This document shows positions 23,601-33,379 of a stretch of 64,000 bases of DNA, one piece after another. The stretch is from Musa acuminata AAA Group (Eukaryota > Streptophyta > Magnoliopsida > Zingiberales > Musaceae). The position numbers and the translations under genes are program-made. Position 1 is the first letter of the stretch, and each line of letters starts with the position of its first letter. Location: contig NC_088327.1 of the NCBI RefSeq assembly GCF_036884655.1, positions 13,649,001 to 13,713,000 of the forward strand, written 5' to 3'. The notes under the pieces were generated by a model. It did not search any database. It was not told the DNA's origin and saw nothing but the letters and a program-made list of their open reading frames with translations.

Positions 23601-24795
23601 CCATCAACCACCTACACTGTGGGACATTCAAATTTATGGAACTTTCACAAATCTTTTAAGACCTCCTCTTTACATATAGTGTACTGTATTATCTCAAAAA
23701 TTTCATAAAAAGTTATATACTATTGAATTACAAATTGAGACAAACTATCCATTGATTAACAATTAGTTATCTAATATTGGTTAATTTCAATAGTCCAAAG
23801 ACATTCCTACACCATTCCATTTTTATTTATTCAAATTTAAAACCTAACTATCAAACCATCCTCATCCTCCATGTCAACCCCGCCGCTATTCCACAACCAC
23901 GTCAAGCCACCATCAGCAACTCAACACTATAGTGAACTCCAGTAACACTGCTGCCACCACCGCAACGGCCTCTTCCACAAGGTTCCATTACCTTTGTGTC
24001 CAGCAACACTCCTGACCATCTAACAAAGAAACTATCTTCTTCATTCACAGGTCTTAGAAGATAATGCTACTGGACATGCTCACTTTCATAATTCAAAATC
24101 ATATTATTCTTGTTTGTCTTTCAAACTTCTAAAAATAGAAAATCACATCCTCAAATCATTGTGCTTTCAATCAGGCCTATTACTGACAGTTGATTTCCAA
24201 ATACCAAGATCAATTAAATATCTCCCATGTCAAGATGATCATCTCATGGCATCCACTACAACACTTTATTCATTTCCTATAATACTAATTTGAGAACATC
24301 TCAATTGCTTAAATATTATTTTTTCTAATTCCTGATTAAATTCCTCATTTCAAACCTAGTCTCTTTTCTTCCTTGTTGATTGAATCACACCACCTATTTT
24401 GCCCTCCTTTTCTTTGCAGTAGTTGGCTATAAGACCTATCTCTAAGGTTATTCTTAGAGGTTCAAAAAACAAAAAAGATAAAAAACAGATAGATAGTAGC
24501 ATATCCTCCTACACCTCTTATTCAACCATTCTCTGTTCATGACCTGTGAACATAAATACATAGTGAACATGCTAAAAGCGTTATCCCGATTAACGCTCTA
24601 CAGCTTCACAAGTATCCCAAACCTCTTTTTACCCTGATCGTTCCCCGTATTAGTCCTTTTTATCTAATTATTCCTAGATATTACCACTTAACAAGAACAG
24701 CAACAACACTGATAATAATAACGACGAGGTAGATGACAGAAGGAAAAAGAGGTGTAGTGACCTATTTGTTTGTTCCAGGTTGCTACACAATCAGA
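20675..24795. other. 4.1-kb intergenic region without recognised genes
   Basis: AT-rich, with scattered ORFs under 85 aa on both strands, none matching a family I know. It includes a Thr/Pro-like low-complexity stretch at 23870-24000. The right edge must hold the NIP7 3' UTR. Confidence 0.5.
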
Positions 24796-25362
24796 TCAGA
24801 GATCGTCCTCATTCCGTAGGTATTCCCCAGCGTCGGCCTGGCGGTTGACTACAATGGCATCGGCGTGGGCCTTGCGACAGTCCTGGGTGGAGCGGGCAGC
24901 GACCCCGAAGCCGAGAGGGAGGTCGGACATAGAAAAGACGACGACGCCGTCACCGGGGCTGACGCCCTCCGTGATGCGGGCAAGGCCAGATTTGAGAACC
25001 GGATTGCCATAGAGGAAGGACATCTCGGCGGTGGGCTTGAGCCAGACCTTACGCCGAGCGTGGGCAGCGAGCAGGTCGAGGGACTGGACGGTGAGGCGAA
25101 AGGAGCCGCCCTTTGTGAACTTGCCGAGGCAGGTGCCGAGGGAGACGAGGCGGTCGCGGGCGACGTTAGTGGCGCGGCGGACCAACGACTCGGAGGCGTA
25201 GTAGACACGGTTCTTGTGGAGGCGAAGGCAGTAGCGGCCAGGATCGTCGCCGGCAGGCCCTTCCACGGCGGGGCGCTCCACCATGACCTTCAGGTTTGGC
25301 CCCGTGAACTTGAACAACTTCTCGAAGACGGCCGCCGTCTCCTTCTCGTCCAAAGGCCGCAT
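24796..25362 (-). CDS. NIP7: 60S ribosome subunit biogenesis protein NIP7 homologue
   Basis: A single exon of 188 aa, close to the usual length of about 180 aa. It opens with [19 protein letters not shown] and [12 protein letters not shown], the conserved NIP7 N-terminus, and continues with [20 protein letters not shown] and [16 protein letters not shown]. The C-terminal half is a PUA RNA-binding domain (about residues 95-170): [40 protein letters not shown], and the end [13 protein letters not shown]7 binds pre-60S particles and is needed for 27S pre-rRNA maturation in the nucleolus. The exon is GC-rich. The antisense ORF of 171 aa at 24865-25380 is a composition shadow. The start is the first ATG and matches the family start exactly. 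Confidence 0.95.
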   Translation of the reverse strand: MRPLDEKETAAVFEKLFKFTGPNLKVMVERPAVEGPAGDDPGRYCLRLHKNRVYYASESLVRRATNVARDRLVSLGTCLGKFTKGGSFRLTVQSLDLLAAHARRKVWLKPTAEMSFLYGNPVLKSGLARITEGVSPGDGVVVFSMSDLPLGFGVAARSTQDCRKAHADAIVVNRQADAGEYLRNEDDL

Positions 25363-25378
25363 TTTCGCGCCTCTCTCT

Positions 25379-25510
25379 GACCTCTTTAGGGTTTTTGGGT
25401 GGAGAAGAGCAAAACCACTAGCTTAATAGGACCGGATTGGTGCTGTGTTGCCTCTTTAGGGCTGCGGGATGGAGTAGACCAAAAACATGGGTTTTATAGG
25501 ACCGGGTTGC
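25379..25510. repeat. Imperfect tandem duplication in the NIP7 promoter
   Basis: About 62 bp starting CCTCTTTAGGG and ending ATAGGACCGG(A/G)TTG occurs twice with a period of about 70 bp (25380-25441 and 25450-25510). The telo-box is intact in the proximal copy and broken (TTTAGGGC) in the distal one. Confidence 0.7.
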
Positions 25511-25534
25511 GGTTGGTGGGTTTAGGTCTGGGCC
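25385..25534 (-). promoter_or_regulatory. Telo-box and site II element upstream of NIP7
   Basis: On the minus strand a perfect telo-box AAACCCTAAA lies at 25385-25394, about 25 bp upstream of the ATG. A site II-type core GGCCCA (TGGGCC on the plus strand) lies at 25529-25534. This pairing is characteristic of plant ribosome-biogenesis promoters. Confidence 0.6.
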
Positions 25535-25602
25535 GGATCAGCTTTCGTATAACATCTTTTTTTTTTTTGCTATACTCTATTAGCTAACCATAACCAAGTT
25601 TA

Positions 25603-25679
25603 TGTCTAATGGTAAAATGACTATGATGGGTTAAGTGTTGATAGTGTTTATGATTTGATCTGCATTTTGAGTGACGCAG
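25603..25679 (+). repeat. First fragment of the Sirevirus-like 5' LTR
   Basis: The segment TTGATAGTGTTTATGATTTG and onward to GAGTGACGCAG matches the 3' LTR at 36129-36168 (which reads GAGTGATGTAG there). The first 35 bp match more weakly, so the exact left end is uncertain. Confidence 0.65.
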
Positions 25680-25960
25680 TGTCATGGCCTTAGCTGGAAT
25701 TGTCTAAGGCGTGAGGCACCCTTTGGTCAAGACACGAACTTAGCTTGCGTTGCCTAAGTCGCGAGGCACTCTTGCGGCAAAGACGTGAACTTAACTTGCC
25801 TTGCCTAAGTCGCGCTTTGCCCTTGCGATATTGCTCCGTAAAGATTAGCCCACTTGCAACCTCTCGCAGGTCTCGAAGGATCTGTAAAAAGAGAAAGTTG
25901 ATTAATTCGAAAGAACGAGCGACGGACAAGTCCTGACGTCTCATGAAAGGAGGAAGCTTT

Positions 25961-26398
25961 TGTTAGGACTCTAGCTTGGAGAGTCCTAATTGATAGGGAC
26001 ATTCATGTAAAAATGTTAGGACTCTAGCTAGGAGAGTCCTAATTGAGAGGGACATTCTGTTAGGACTCTAACTAGGAGAGTCTTAATTGAGAGGGGCATT
26101 CATGTAGGAGGTTTTTTCTTAGAGAAGAATTAGGAGTTGTAAGGGAATATGAGTCTTGAGTAGGAGTCTTATTAGGAGTTGGTTAGAAGTAAGAGTCTTA
26201 AGTAGGAGTCCTATTAGGAGTTAGGATTTAGAAGCCCTATAAATAGCCATGTATTCCTTCTCTTTTCATAAGCAATAGATGAATCTTTTCTGCAGCCTTT
26301 GAGCAGCAACTTGGAGGGAGGAACCCCTATAGAGTTCTAAGGAGGCCGATCCCCTAAAGAGATCAACCCCAAGTTTAGAATCTGTAAGGGTTCTAACA
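25961..26398 (+). repeat. Chromovirus 5' LTR
   Basis: Starts with three tandem hairpin units (see findings), has TATAAATA at 26238-26245, and ends TTCTAACA. Length is identical to the 3' LTR. Confidence 0.92.
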
Positions 26399-26400
26399 CC

Positions 26401-26412
26401 TGGTATCAGAGC
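26401..26412 (+). other. Primer-binding site, initiator tRNA-Met type
   Basis: TGGTATCAGAGC, the common plant retroelement site complementary to the 3' end of initiator tRNA-Met, two bases after the LTR. Confidence 0.9.
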
Positions 26413-26699
26413 AGCGTTCTTGGCATCTTGCTGCCCTTCCACTGCCATCCATCAGCCCTCCACAACCGCCCAAAGCAATTCCCACAATTGCTTAAAAGAT
26501 CGTCGCCGAATTCAGCCATCATCTCCACCACCACGGATCATCCTTTGATCTCCCCGTGAATTGCAACAGGTTCTGGTTTCCTACCTTACTGCTGCTGCAA
26601 TTTAGTTATCCTTATTCAAAAATCCAAAAAAAAAAAACTGTTCCTATATTACTGCATAAACCTTTCGTCACAAAGTTTTCATCTCTACGAAGAAAGATA

Positions 26700-27110
26700 C
26701 ATTGCAGAATTCCAACCGCATAGTACCATCTGTTTGATCTTGCTACTATGCTTTTTCTATCCAAATTTCTATGAAATTTTTATAACATCTTTGACACTTC
26801 CTAACAGCAGATTTCCCTTTGGTTTTTTCAAAAAATTCTCAATATAAACCATTGATATTTTACGTCAAATCTGCTATACTTGAAAATCTGCACTGTAAAA
26901 TTTCAGCCGCATAGCACTGTTTGTTTGATCTTGATACTACATTGTTTCTATCTAAATCTCTACAAAATTTTTATGATAGCTTTGACACTTCCTAACAGTG
27001 GATTTCCCTTTGGTTTCATCAAAAAATTCTCAATATAAACCACTGATCTTTTACGTCCAATCTGCTATACCTAAAAATCTGTGCTGTAGAAAATTTCAGC
27101 CGCATATTGT
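26700..27110 (+). repeat. Tandem duplication (about 193 bp) in the chromovirus leader
   Basis: Matching landmarks recur with a period of about 193 bp: TGTTTGATCTTG(C/A)TACTA, TTTGACACTTCCTAACAG, TTCTCAATATAAACCA and ATCTGCTATAC. A third partial copy (CAGCCGCATA) follows near 27097. It lies between primer-binding site and gag, so it belongs to the untranslated leader. Confidence 0.8.
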
Positions 27111-27736
27111 TGCCTTAACCCATCTATTTGTAATCTTTTTTGAATGAAATTTCTTATACACTTCATAGATCATCTTGGCTTCCATCTAAGATTGATCTAT
27201 TAAGAAATTTATCTCTAAAAACGACGATTTTATGTTGCTACAAATTTTCGTCATAACCCGCTGAAATTTTTCGACGAGAATTCTGTAATCTCAACTTGCA
27301 CCAATTTCCTTGCTATTATACTGCCGAAATTTTCTTGATTAAATTAGATATCCTTGCTGTCATATAAACTGTGATTTTGCTATCAATTCCCTCCTCAATT
27401 ATCTTAAGTTTTTGGTGGAAATTACGTCGAGAAACCGTTGTTTCTTCGACGACAATTCTACTCTTACAAGATAGCACATACTTGCTGCAACTTTCACTGA
27501 TTTCTATCAAACCTTTGCTACCATCTACCACAGATCCAAAACATTCATCCATAGCCCTAAAACTCCACTAAACCACACCCTCAAACTACACCCAAAACAG
27601 CCACAAAACAAGCCTAAATCTAGCCTATATCCATCGATCCACCAATCCTTTTGACCATCACTTCTCTCAACTATACATGCCTTGAACCTGACAACAAAAG
27701 AGAGATCTTAATATCATAGATTTGGAGGCATATACT

Positions 27737-29506
27737 ATGGCATCTAAGGAGGTAATCAATGCTAAATTCGAAGCCTTGGAGGCGCGAATGGAGGATAAGA
27801 TTTAGACGCTCTTTACCGAACTCAGATTGGGCCGACCACTAAGCCCGAAAAAATCATATCACGGAGAGAGCTTTGCCCAATCGCACCAGGCTCGAAGAGA
27901 TAAGTTCCAAGGGAGAGGAGGCTCTATGACTGAACCCAACTATCCATGCATGAGAGTGGACTTCCCTAGATGGGATGAAGGAGACCCGATTGGTTGGATC
28001 TCGCGCGTGGAGTGATATTTTCAGTACCACAAAACCGCGGATGCATCTATGGTGAAAATTGCAGCTATACATCTTGAAGAGGATGCTATACAGTGGTTTG
28101 ACTGGTTTGAACATACTTATGGAGTCCTTTCATGGCAACAATTCAAAGAAGGACTGCTGATCCGCTTCAGACCAACCGATTACGAGAATATTGATGGACA
28201 ACTAGCAAAGATCCGACAAACTTCCACCATTAAGGAGTACCAAACCAGGTTTGAAAGGTTATCTAATCAAACTCATGATTGGTCTAAAAAATAGCTATTG
28301 AGGACCTTCATTGAGGGCTTGAAGCCGGAGATCCGAAGAGAAGTTAAAGTGCGACAACCGTATACGCTTATGGCAGCCATCTCTTTCGCACGACATCAAG
28401 AGGTGCAATTGAACCATGAAGCTTGGAGGACTAGGGTTGCTCCTCAACCAATAATATTGAAGCCCTCAGCCCCCCCTACTATTGACCAAGTCTCTACACC
28501 AAAGAGGTTAACAAGAGAAGAGCTTCGGGAGCGATATGCGAAGGGGTTATGTTGGCATTGTGACGAGCCGTGGAGCCGTGAGCATCGTTGTAGTAAAGGG
28601 AGACTTCTTATGATTGAACCAATAGAAGAAGAGATCATTGAACATCCAGAAGAGAGCCTTGAACACGAAGAAGAAGATGCAGAAGAAGAGCCACAACCGA
28701 CTGAAGTTACGGTACATGCACTAGCCGGCTACTCAAACCCGGAAACGATGAAAGTTGGAGGCCTTCTCAAACAACAACCGATCACTGTTCTCATCGACAC
28801 GAGCAGTTCTAATAACTTTATAAACAGTAATGTTACTATCCAGATGGCCTTACCTATTGAGAATTGCAGCAGGTTTGACGTTAAGGTCGTCGACGGACGG
28901 ATTTTGAATTATGATCGTAGGCGCCCGCAGGAGAAACTATTGCTGCAGGACCAAGAGATAATTGCAGATTTCTTCCTTCTCCCTCCTGATGATCATAAGG
29001 CCATGTTCATAATTAAATAGTTGACGATATTAGGTGATATTTCTTGGAATTTTATGCAACTAATTATGAAATTTTACAGTAAGGAGAAACAGGTGATACT
29101 GAACGGGAAACATGGGGGTGACATAACGACGATTTGCACACAACAAATGGAGAAGGTTTTGCATAAAACATGCAGTAGATTTTTTATACAACTTAAGCAG
29201 CAAACTAAGGGAGAGCCAATACAATTTGAAGATCCAAACCTACTACCTTTGCTTGCTGAATTTTCAGATATATTTGACGAACCGTACAACGTACCTCTTA
29301 CCCGTCGGCATGATCATTATATAATGATTCTTTCAGGCAAACCTCCAGCAAATACTCGGCCATATCAATATCTATATCTCCAGAAGGATGAAATAGAAAG
29401 GATTGTAAAAGAAATGCTCAAAACAGGAGTTATTCGACCAAGTTGCAACCTCTATTCTTCACCGGTGCTACTTGTACGCAAGAAGGACGGAACATGGTGA
29501 ATATGT
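27737..29506 (+). pseudogene. Chromovirus gag-protease-N-terminal RT reading frame with stops
   Basis: One reading frame from ATG 27737 runs about 590 codons without frameshift but with premature stops. Gag is visible as DFPRWDEGDPIGWISRVE and WQQFKEGLLIRFRPTDYENI, with a zinc knuckle CWHCDEPWSREHRC. The protease active site reads LIDTSSSNNFI, so Asp-Thr-Ser replaces the usual Asp-Ser/Thr-Gly. RT begins with VIRPSCNLYSSPVLLVRKKD. Stops such as TGG-TGA-ATA and TAC-TGA-GCT stand where the family has Arg, suggesting CGA to TGA decay. Confidence 0.88.
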
Positions 29507-29720
29507 ATTGATTACTGAGCTCTCAATGGCATAACCATCAAGGACAAATACCTTATTCCAATAGCAGATGAATTACTAGATGAAAGGGAGCACAAACTTT
29601 ACAAAGCTGGACCTTTGATCCGGGTATCATCAAATATAAGTGTGCGAAGAAGACATACCAAAAACCACCTTTTGAATACACAATAACCATTACGAATTTT
29701 TGCTTTCTTCAACAGAAGGT
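29507..29720 (+). pseudogene. Truncated RT palm with deletion of the YxDD region
   Basis: After CIDY*ALNGITIKDKYLIPIA, a second frame reads FTKLDL*SGYHQI*V and KTTF*IHNNHYEFL. The next recognisable residues are FLQQKVEYLGHI, which in the family lie some 70 residues later. The stretch holding the catalytic YxDD and the LTNAP-type motif is therefore missing. Two stops again sit at Arg positions. Confidence 0.8.
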
Positions 29721-30435
29721 GGAATATCTTGGGCATATCATATCAGAGGAAGGTGTGACAGTGGACCCCTTCAAAATTGAAGCAATGCAAAACTGGCCTA
29801 CCCCGAGGAACGTAAAATTGCTACATGGCTTTCTGGGTTTAACAGGCTACTACTGCAAGTTCGTGAAAAACTATGGCGAGATCAATGCACCACTTACTTC
29901 CTTACTGAAAAAAGTTGTCTTCCAATGGTCGGACAGAGCCTCCGCTGCCTTCGACAAACTTAAGGCAGCCATGATGACGACGCCGGTGCTAACACTACCA
30001 GATTTTAACCGACCCTTCATTATTGAGGCCGACGCATCTGGAGTCAGAATTGGAGCCATTCTCATGCAAGATGGTCGACCACTCGCAGACACTAGCAAGG
30101 CATTATCTCCCTCCCATCAAAATAAGTCAACATATGATAAGGAGATGCTCGCCATTGTGCGCGCAGCAACGAGGTGGAGACCCTACTTGATTGGTCGACA
30201 ATTTCAAAATAAAACCGACCATAAAAGCCTCAAGTACTTTTTGGAGCGAAAGATACCATCCCCTGAGCAGCAAAAATGGGTAACAAAACTTCTTGGATTT
30301 GATTTTGAAATAACTTACAAAAAGGGGAAAGAGAATGTTCTTGCGGATGTGCTTTCGCAGCTACCCGAGCAAGTTGAAGTTTCGGCCATTTCACTTCCGA
30401 CCAACGACTTCCTTGAGGATATTAAGATGGAATGA
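29713..30435 (+). pseudogene. RT thumb and RNase H domain of the chromovirus
   Basis: Open for about 238 codons. VEYLGHIISEEGVTVDPFKI and NWPTPRNVKLLHGFLGLTGY are the RT connection. RNase H follows: PFIIEADASG (catalytic Asp), KSTYDKEMLAIVRA (Glu), FQNKTDHKSLKYFL (Asp) and ENVLADVLSQLP (Ala-Asp where Asp-Leu-Ser usually follows). The domain looks largely intact, but its frame is out of phase with gag and RT. Confidence 0.85.
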
Positions 30436-30529
30436 CAGGAAGATTCAGATACTAGTAAGATTATAAAAAAAAAAAATTGGAGGAAGCACCAAGCCCCATG
30501 GCTCATTACAATTGGGACTCAAAAGAATT

Positions 30530-30917
30530 ACACTATAAGGGACGCATTGTGCTTGTGACAAATTCTACTTGCATCTTCAAGAGCAGATTTTGGACAAAGT
30601 TATTCCATATGCAGGGTACTAAATTGAAAAGGAGTACGACATATCACCCACAAACCAACAGCCAGCTGGAAGTTTTAAATAGGTGCTTGGAGACAGCCCA
30701 AAGCCACCCACCAAATATGACTACCCAAAGAGAACTCCAGACCCAGCCAAGTGCCATTATTGATCGACGGATCGTGACTCGACGACGACGACCCACTAAT
30801 GAAGTGCTAATACAGTGGGCGAACCTACCAATAGAAGATGTCACTTGGGAGAACTATGATGACTTGAAGATCAAATTCCCAGAATTCACGAATCATCAGC
30901 CTCGAGGACAAGGCTGA
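30530..30917 (+). pseudogene. Integrase C-terminal fragment and chromodomain
   Basis: RFWTKLFHMQGTKLKRSTTY then HPQTNSQLEVLNRCLE is the integrase core end. The Asp and Glu-bearing N-terminal integrase parts and the zinc finger are missing, so over 1 kb has been lost. The tail TRRRRPTNEVLIQWANLP and WENYDDLKIKFPEF is a chromodomain with the usual Leu-Pro and W-E signature, which in chromoviruses recognises heterochromatin marks and directs insertion. Confidence 0.8.
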
Positions 30918-30934
30918 TTTGAAGAGGGCGGGTA

Positions 30935-31372
30935 TGTTAGGACTCTAGCTTGGAGAGTCCTAATTGATTGGGACATTCATGTAAAAATGTTAGGACTCTA
31001 GCTAGGAGAGTCCTAATTGAGAGGGACATTCTGTTAGGACTCTAGCTAGGAGAGTCCTAATTGAGAGGGGCATTCATGTAGGAGGTTTTTTCTTAGAGAA
31101 GAATTAGGAGTTGTAAGGGAATAGGAGTCTTGAGTAAGAGTCTTATTAGGAGTTGGTTAGAAGTAAGAGTCTTAAGTAGGAGTCCTATTAGGAGTTAGGA
31201 TTTAGAAGCCCTATAAATAGCCATGTATTCCTTCTCTTTTCATAAGCAATAGATGAATCTTTTATGCAGCCTTTGAGCAGCAACTTGGAGGGAGGAACCC
31301 TTATAGAGTTCCAAGGAGGCCGATCCCCTAAAGAGATCAACCCCAAGTTTATAATCTGCAAGGGTTCTAACA
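30935..31372 (+). repeat. Chromovirus 3' LTR
   Basis: 438 bp, the same length as the 5' copy with about 10 substitutions (for example CTAACT/CTAGCT, TTTTCTGC/TTTTATGC, CTGTAAG/CTGCAAG). Low divergence marks a relatively young insertion. Confidence 0.92.
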
Positions 31373-31878
31373 ACTTTACAAGCAATTTGGCGAGCACCTT
31401 ACGTGCACAAGAGAAAAGAGGGAGAGGGGGAAAATAAGGACTTTAGAGGGTTGAACGAATAGCTGCAAGTCCACAAACAGTTGCTCACCGGGTGCCGGGC
31501 GCGACAACAAGTTCTTGTAAAGGTAACGTGCGAACTTGTGAAACGTTGTTCAATGCTCGACATTATACTGAAGCTCCATCCAACCCTATGCCACCCGAGG
31601 GGTTCAAAGGGGCTGAGATGGTTGATGTTTTGGTGAGCGAAAGCGGACTGTAGAAAACAGCCCGTGGCACACGAAAACAGAGCCGTTTTGGGTTGTTTTG
31701 CTCGGTTCGGTGAGCGATCACTTTGTAGCACTACAACTTATTCGAACTTACATTTTTACAAGAAAAATGACTCAAAACCAAGACAAAACATGCTACCAAG
31801 CAGCTATACATGTAGATGAGAGTGACAAACGGTTCGTTGAACGGAGTTGTTACGAGTGCGTGACGACCGTTCGTGACA

Positions 31879-33343
31879 GCAGGATGCTTCGATCAGGATG
31901 AGACAATTAAAGTAGGAAGAATCATGTTGGGCCGGAGGAAAACATGTCAGAAGATTGGACATCGAGCCAGAGGATCAATCGATGTATCGATAAGAAGAGC
32001 GGATATTACGCCAAGGATATCGGAGTTACGGAGTCAACTGACCGATTGGGCAATAAGCTGCAAGAGAAGACGATGCGCCAAAGAATCGGATGAAGCGTCG
32101 ATGGACCAATGACATGCCGGATAACATGATTCAAGCTTAGTAATAATTGTCTAGATTGAAGTGTGTTTTTACATGTGCAGGATTAACAACGATAGCAAGG
32201 CATAAAGCAAAATGAAGTTCCAGAGTCAAGAACGCGATTTCATTGGGAGTTCGAGAGTTCGTCGGAAGTTCGGACGTTTGTCGGAAGTTCTGCAGGAACC
32301 AGCCAAGAAGTCTTAGAGGTTGCCAGAGAAGCTCATCGGAACTCGCTAAGAAGATTGTCGTGAAGTCCAGGAGCTTGCCGGGAGTCCGCTGGAACATTGC
32401 TGAGAGATCATCGGAAGTTCATCGGAAGATCGCCGGAAGAAACTAGACTTACAGACTTATTTAGCTTAGTAAATGTCTTAGATTTCGTAGTTAGCACGTA
32501 ATTGGGATTGAAATTGGGCCAACCCAATTATGGGCCAGTTGGGCCCATGTAAGGACTACGTTGGGCCCAATGAAAGGCCCAAACAGTGACCCAAGAAGTG
32601 GCACCGTCGTGACACAGTCTTTGAGACTGTGTCAGGAGGTGGTTCTGCTAGTCTGGGCGATGGTACCGCCTAGTGGCCTAGTGCCAGGCGATGGTACCAC
32701 CAGACTGGGCAGTGGTACCGCCCAGCATAGTGTCAATGTCAGACTGACACTGGTGGTGGTACCGCCTGAACCTAGGAAACCCGAGATGAGATATTTTTAG
32801 GCTCCAAGTTTGAATCAACTTGAGGCCTATAAATACCCCTCTCATTCTTGGTTAATACACACAAGCACAGAGAGTTTAAAAGTGAAGAAACGCTGCTGCA
32901 ATCACTTAAAAAATCTCCTCATATAGTCTAAATCTAGAATTCTATTTAGGAGGAGTATGTGTGCTTGTAAAGGTTATCTTCTAAACCTATGAAAAGGAGA
33001 AGAAGGGTGTAAAAAGTAGTAAAGTGGTTGGTCTTCGCCTATTGAAGGAAGACCGATAGTGGATGCCGATGGCCTCAACGGAAGAGGAATCGACAAAATG
33101 GATGTAGGTCACGACGTCCGAACCACTCTAAAATCTTGTTTGCATTTCGTCTTGAGCAAATTACTTTACTACAAAACATTTTACTTACTTACTGCCTTCA
33201 ATACATTTACGAACATGCTTTCAAGTTAAGCATTTCTGAGTTCGACTTTTATCGTACGAAAAGTTTTCGGAACCGACGTATTTTACCGTTGCACTAATTC
33301 ACCACCCCCCCCCCCCCTCTTAGTGCCGACTCTGTTTCTAACA
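31879..33343 (+). repeat. Second fragment of the Sirevirus-like 5' LTR
   Basis: Runs from the duplicated GCAG through GATGCTTCGATCAGGATGAG to the end TTTCTAACA. It aligns along its length with 36165-37608. TATAAATA lies at 32828-32835, and the R/U5 part includes AGGAGGAGTATGTGTGC. A C14 homopolymer lies near 33304-33317. Confidence 0.82.
32656..32766 (+). promoter_or_regulatory. Array of palindromic GGTACC boxes upstream of the LTR TATA
   Basis: Four near-copies of GGCGGTGGTACCGCC occur at 32656, 32687, 32708 and 32752, 60-170 bp upstream of TATAAATA. A similar, more mutated set occurs in the 3' LTR (36967-37105). This looks like a U3 enhancer array; the binding protein is unknown. Confidence 0.55.
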
Positions 33344-33345
33344 AT

Positions 33346-33358
33346 TGGTATCAGAGCC
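33346..33358 (+). other. Primer-binding site of the Sirevirus-like element
   Basis: TGGTATCAGAGCC, initiator tRNA-Met type, two bases after the LTR end. Confidence 0.85.
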
Positions 33359-33379
33359 TCGTTTTTTATATTTAGTTTA

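Larger units (their letters stand above)
25961..31372 (+). mobile_element. Ty3 chromovirus, internally deleted, inside the solo LTR
   Basis: Bounded by two 438-bp LTRs (25961-26398 and 30935-31372), both TGTTAGG...CTAACA, which differ at about 10 positions by eye. The flanks GCTTT (25956-25960) and ACTTT (31373-31377) are a near-perfect 5-bp target-site duplication. A tRNA-Met primer-binding site lies 2 nt after the 5' LTR, and a purine-rich GAAGAGGGCGGGTA precedes the 3' LTR. The internal order is gag, protease, RT (broken), RNase H, integrase (mostly deleted), chromodomain: a chromovirus. It cannot move on its own. Confidence 0.9.
25680..31878. mobile_element. Solo LTR (about 0.78 kb) split by a chromovirus
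   Basis: Excluding the inner element, the sequence starts TGTCATGG (25680) and ends CGTGACA (31878), giving a 5-bp terminal inverted repeat TGTCA/TGACA. The flanking GCAG is duplicated (25676-25679 and 31879-31882). Removing the block restores GACGCAGGATGCTTCG, which aligns without a gap to the intact 3' LTR (GATGTAGGATGCTTCG). It has no primer-binding site or coding remains, so solo LTR is the simplest reading. The right half includes ACCGGGTGCCGGGCGCGACA near 31480. Confidence 0.75.

Noticed and set aside
7560..25362. PPAN and NIP7 as a functional 60S-assembly gene cluster
   Set aside because: They are 13 kb apart with an unrelated gene and a transposon between them and lie on opposite strands; chance proximity is adequate.
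24865..25380. 171-aa plus-strand ORF opposite NIP7
   Set aside because: A GC-rich antisense shadow of a well-conserved gene.
26401..26412. tRNA-like sequence TGGTATCAGAGC here and at 33346 and 56412
   Set aside because: These are primer-binding sites; no cloverleaf surrounds them.
29719..30435. RT/RNase H possibly from an endogenous pararetrovirus
   Set aside because: It is flanked by matching LTRs, a primer-binding site, a near target-site duplication and a chromodomain, so it belongs to a Ty3 chromovirus. No movement or coat protein was seen.
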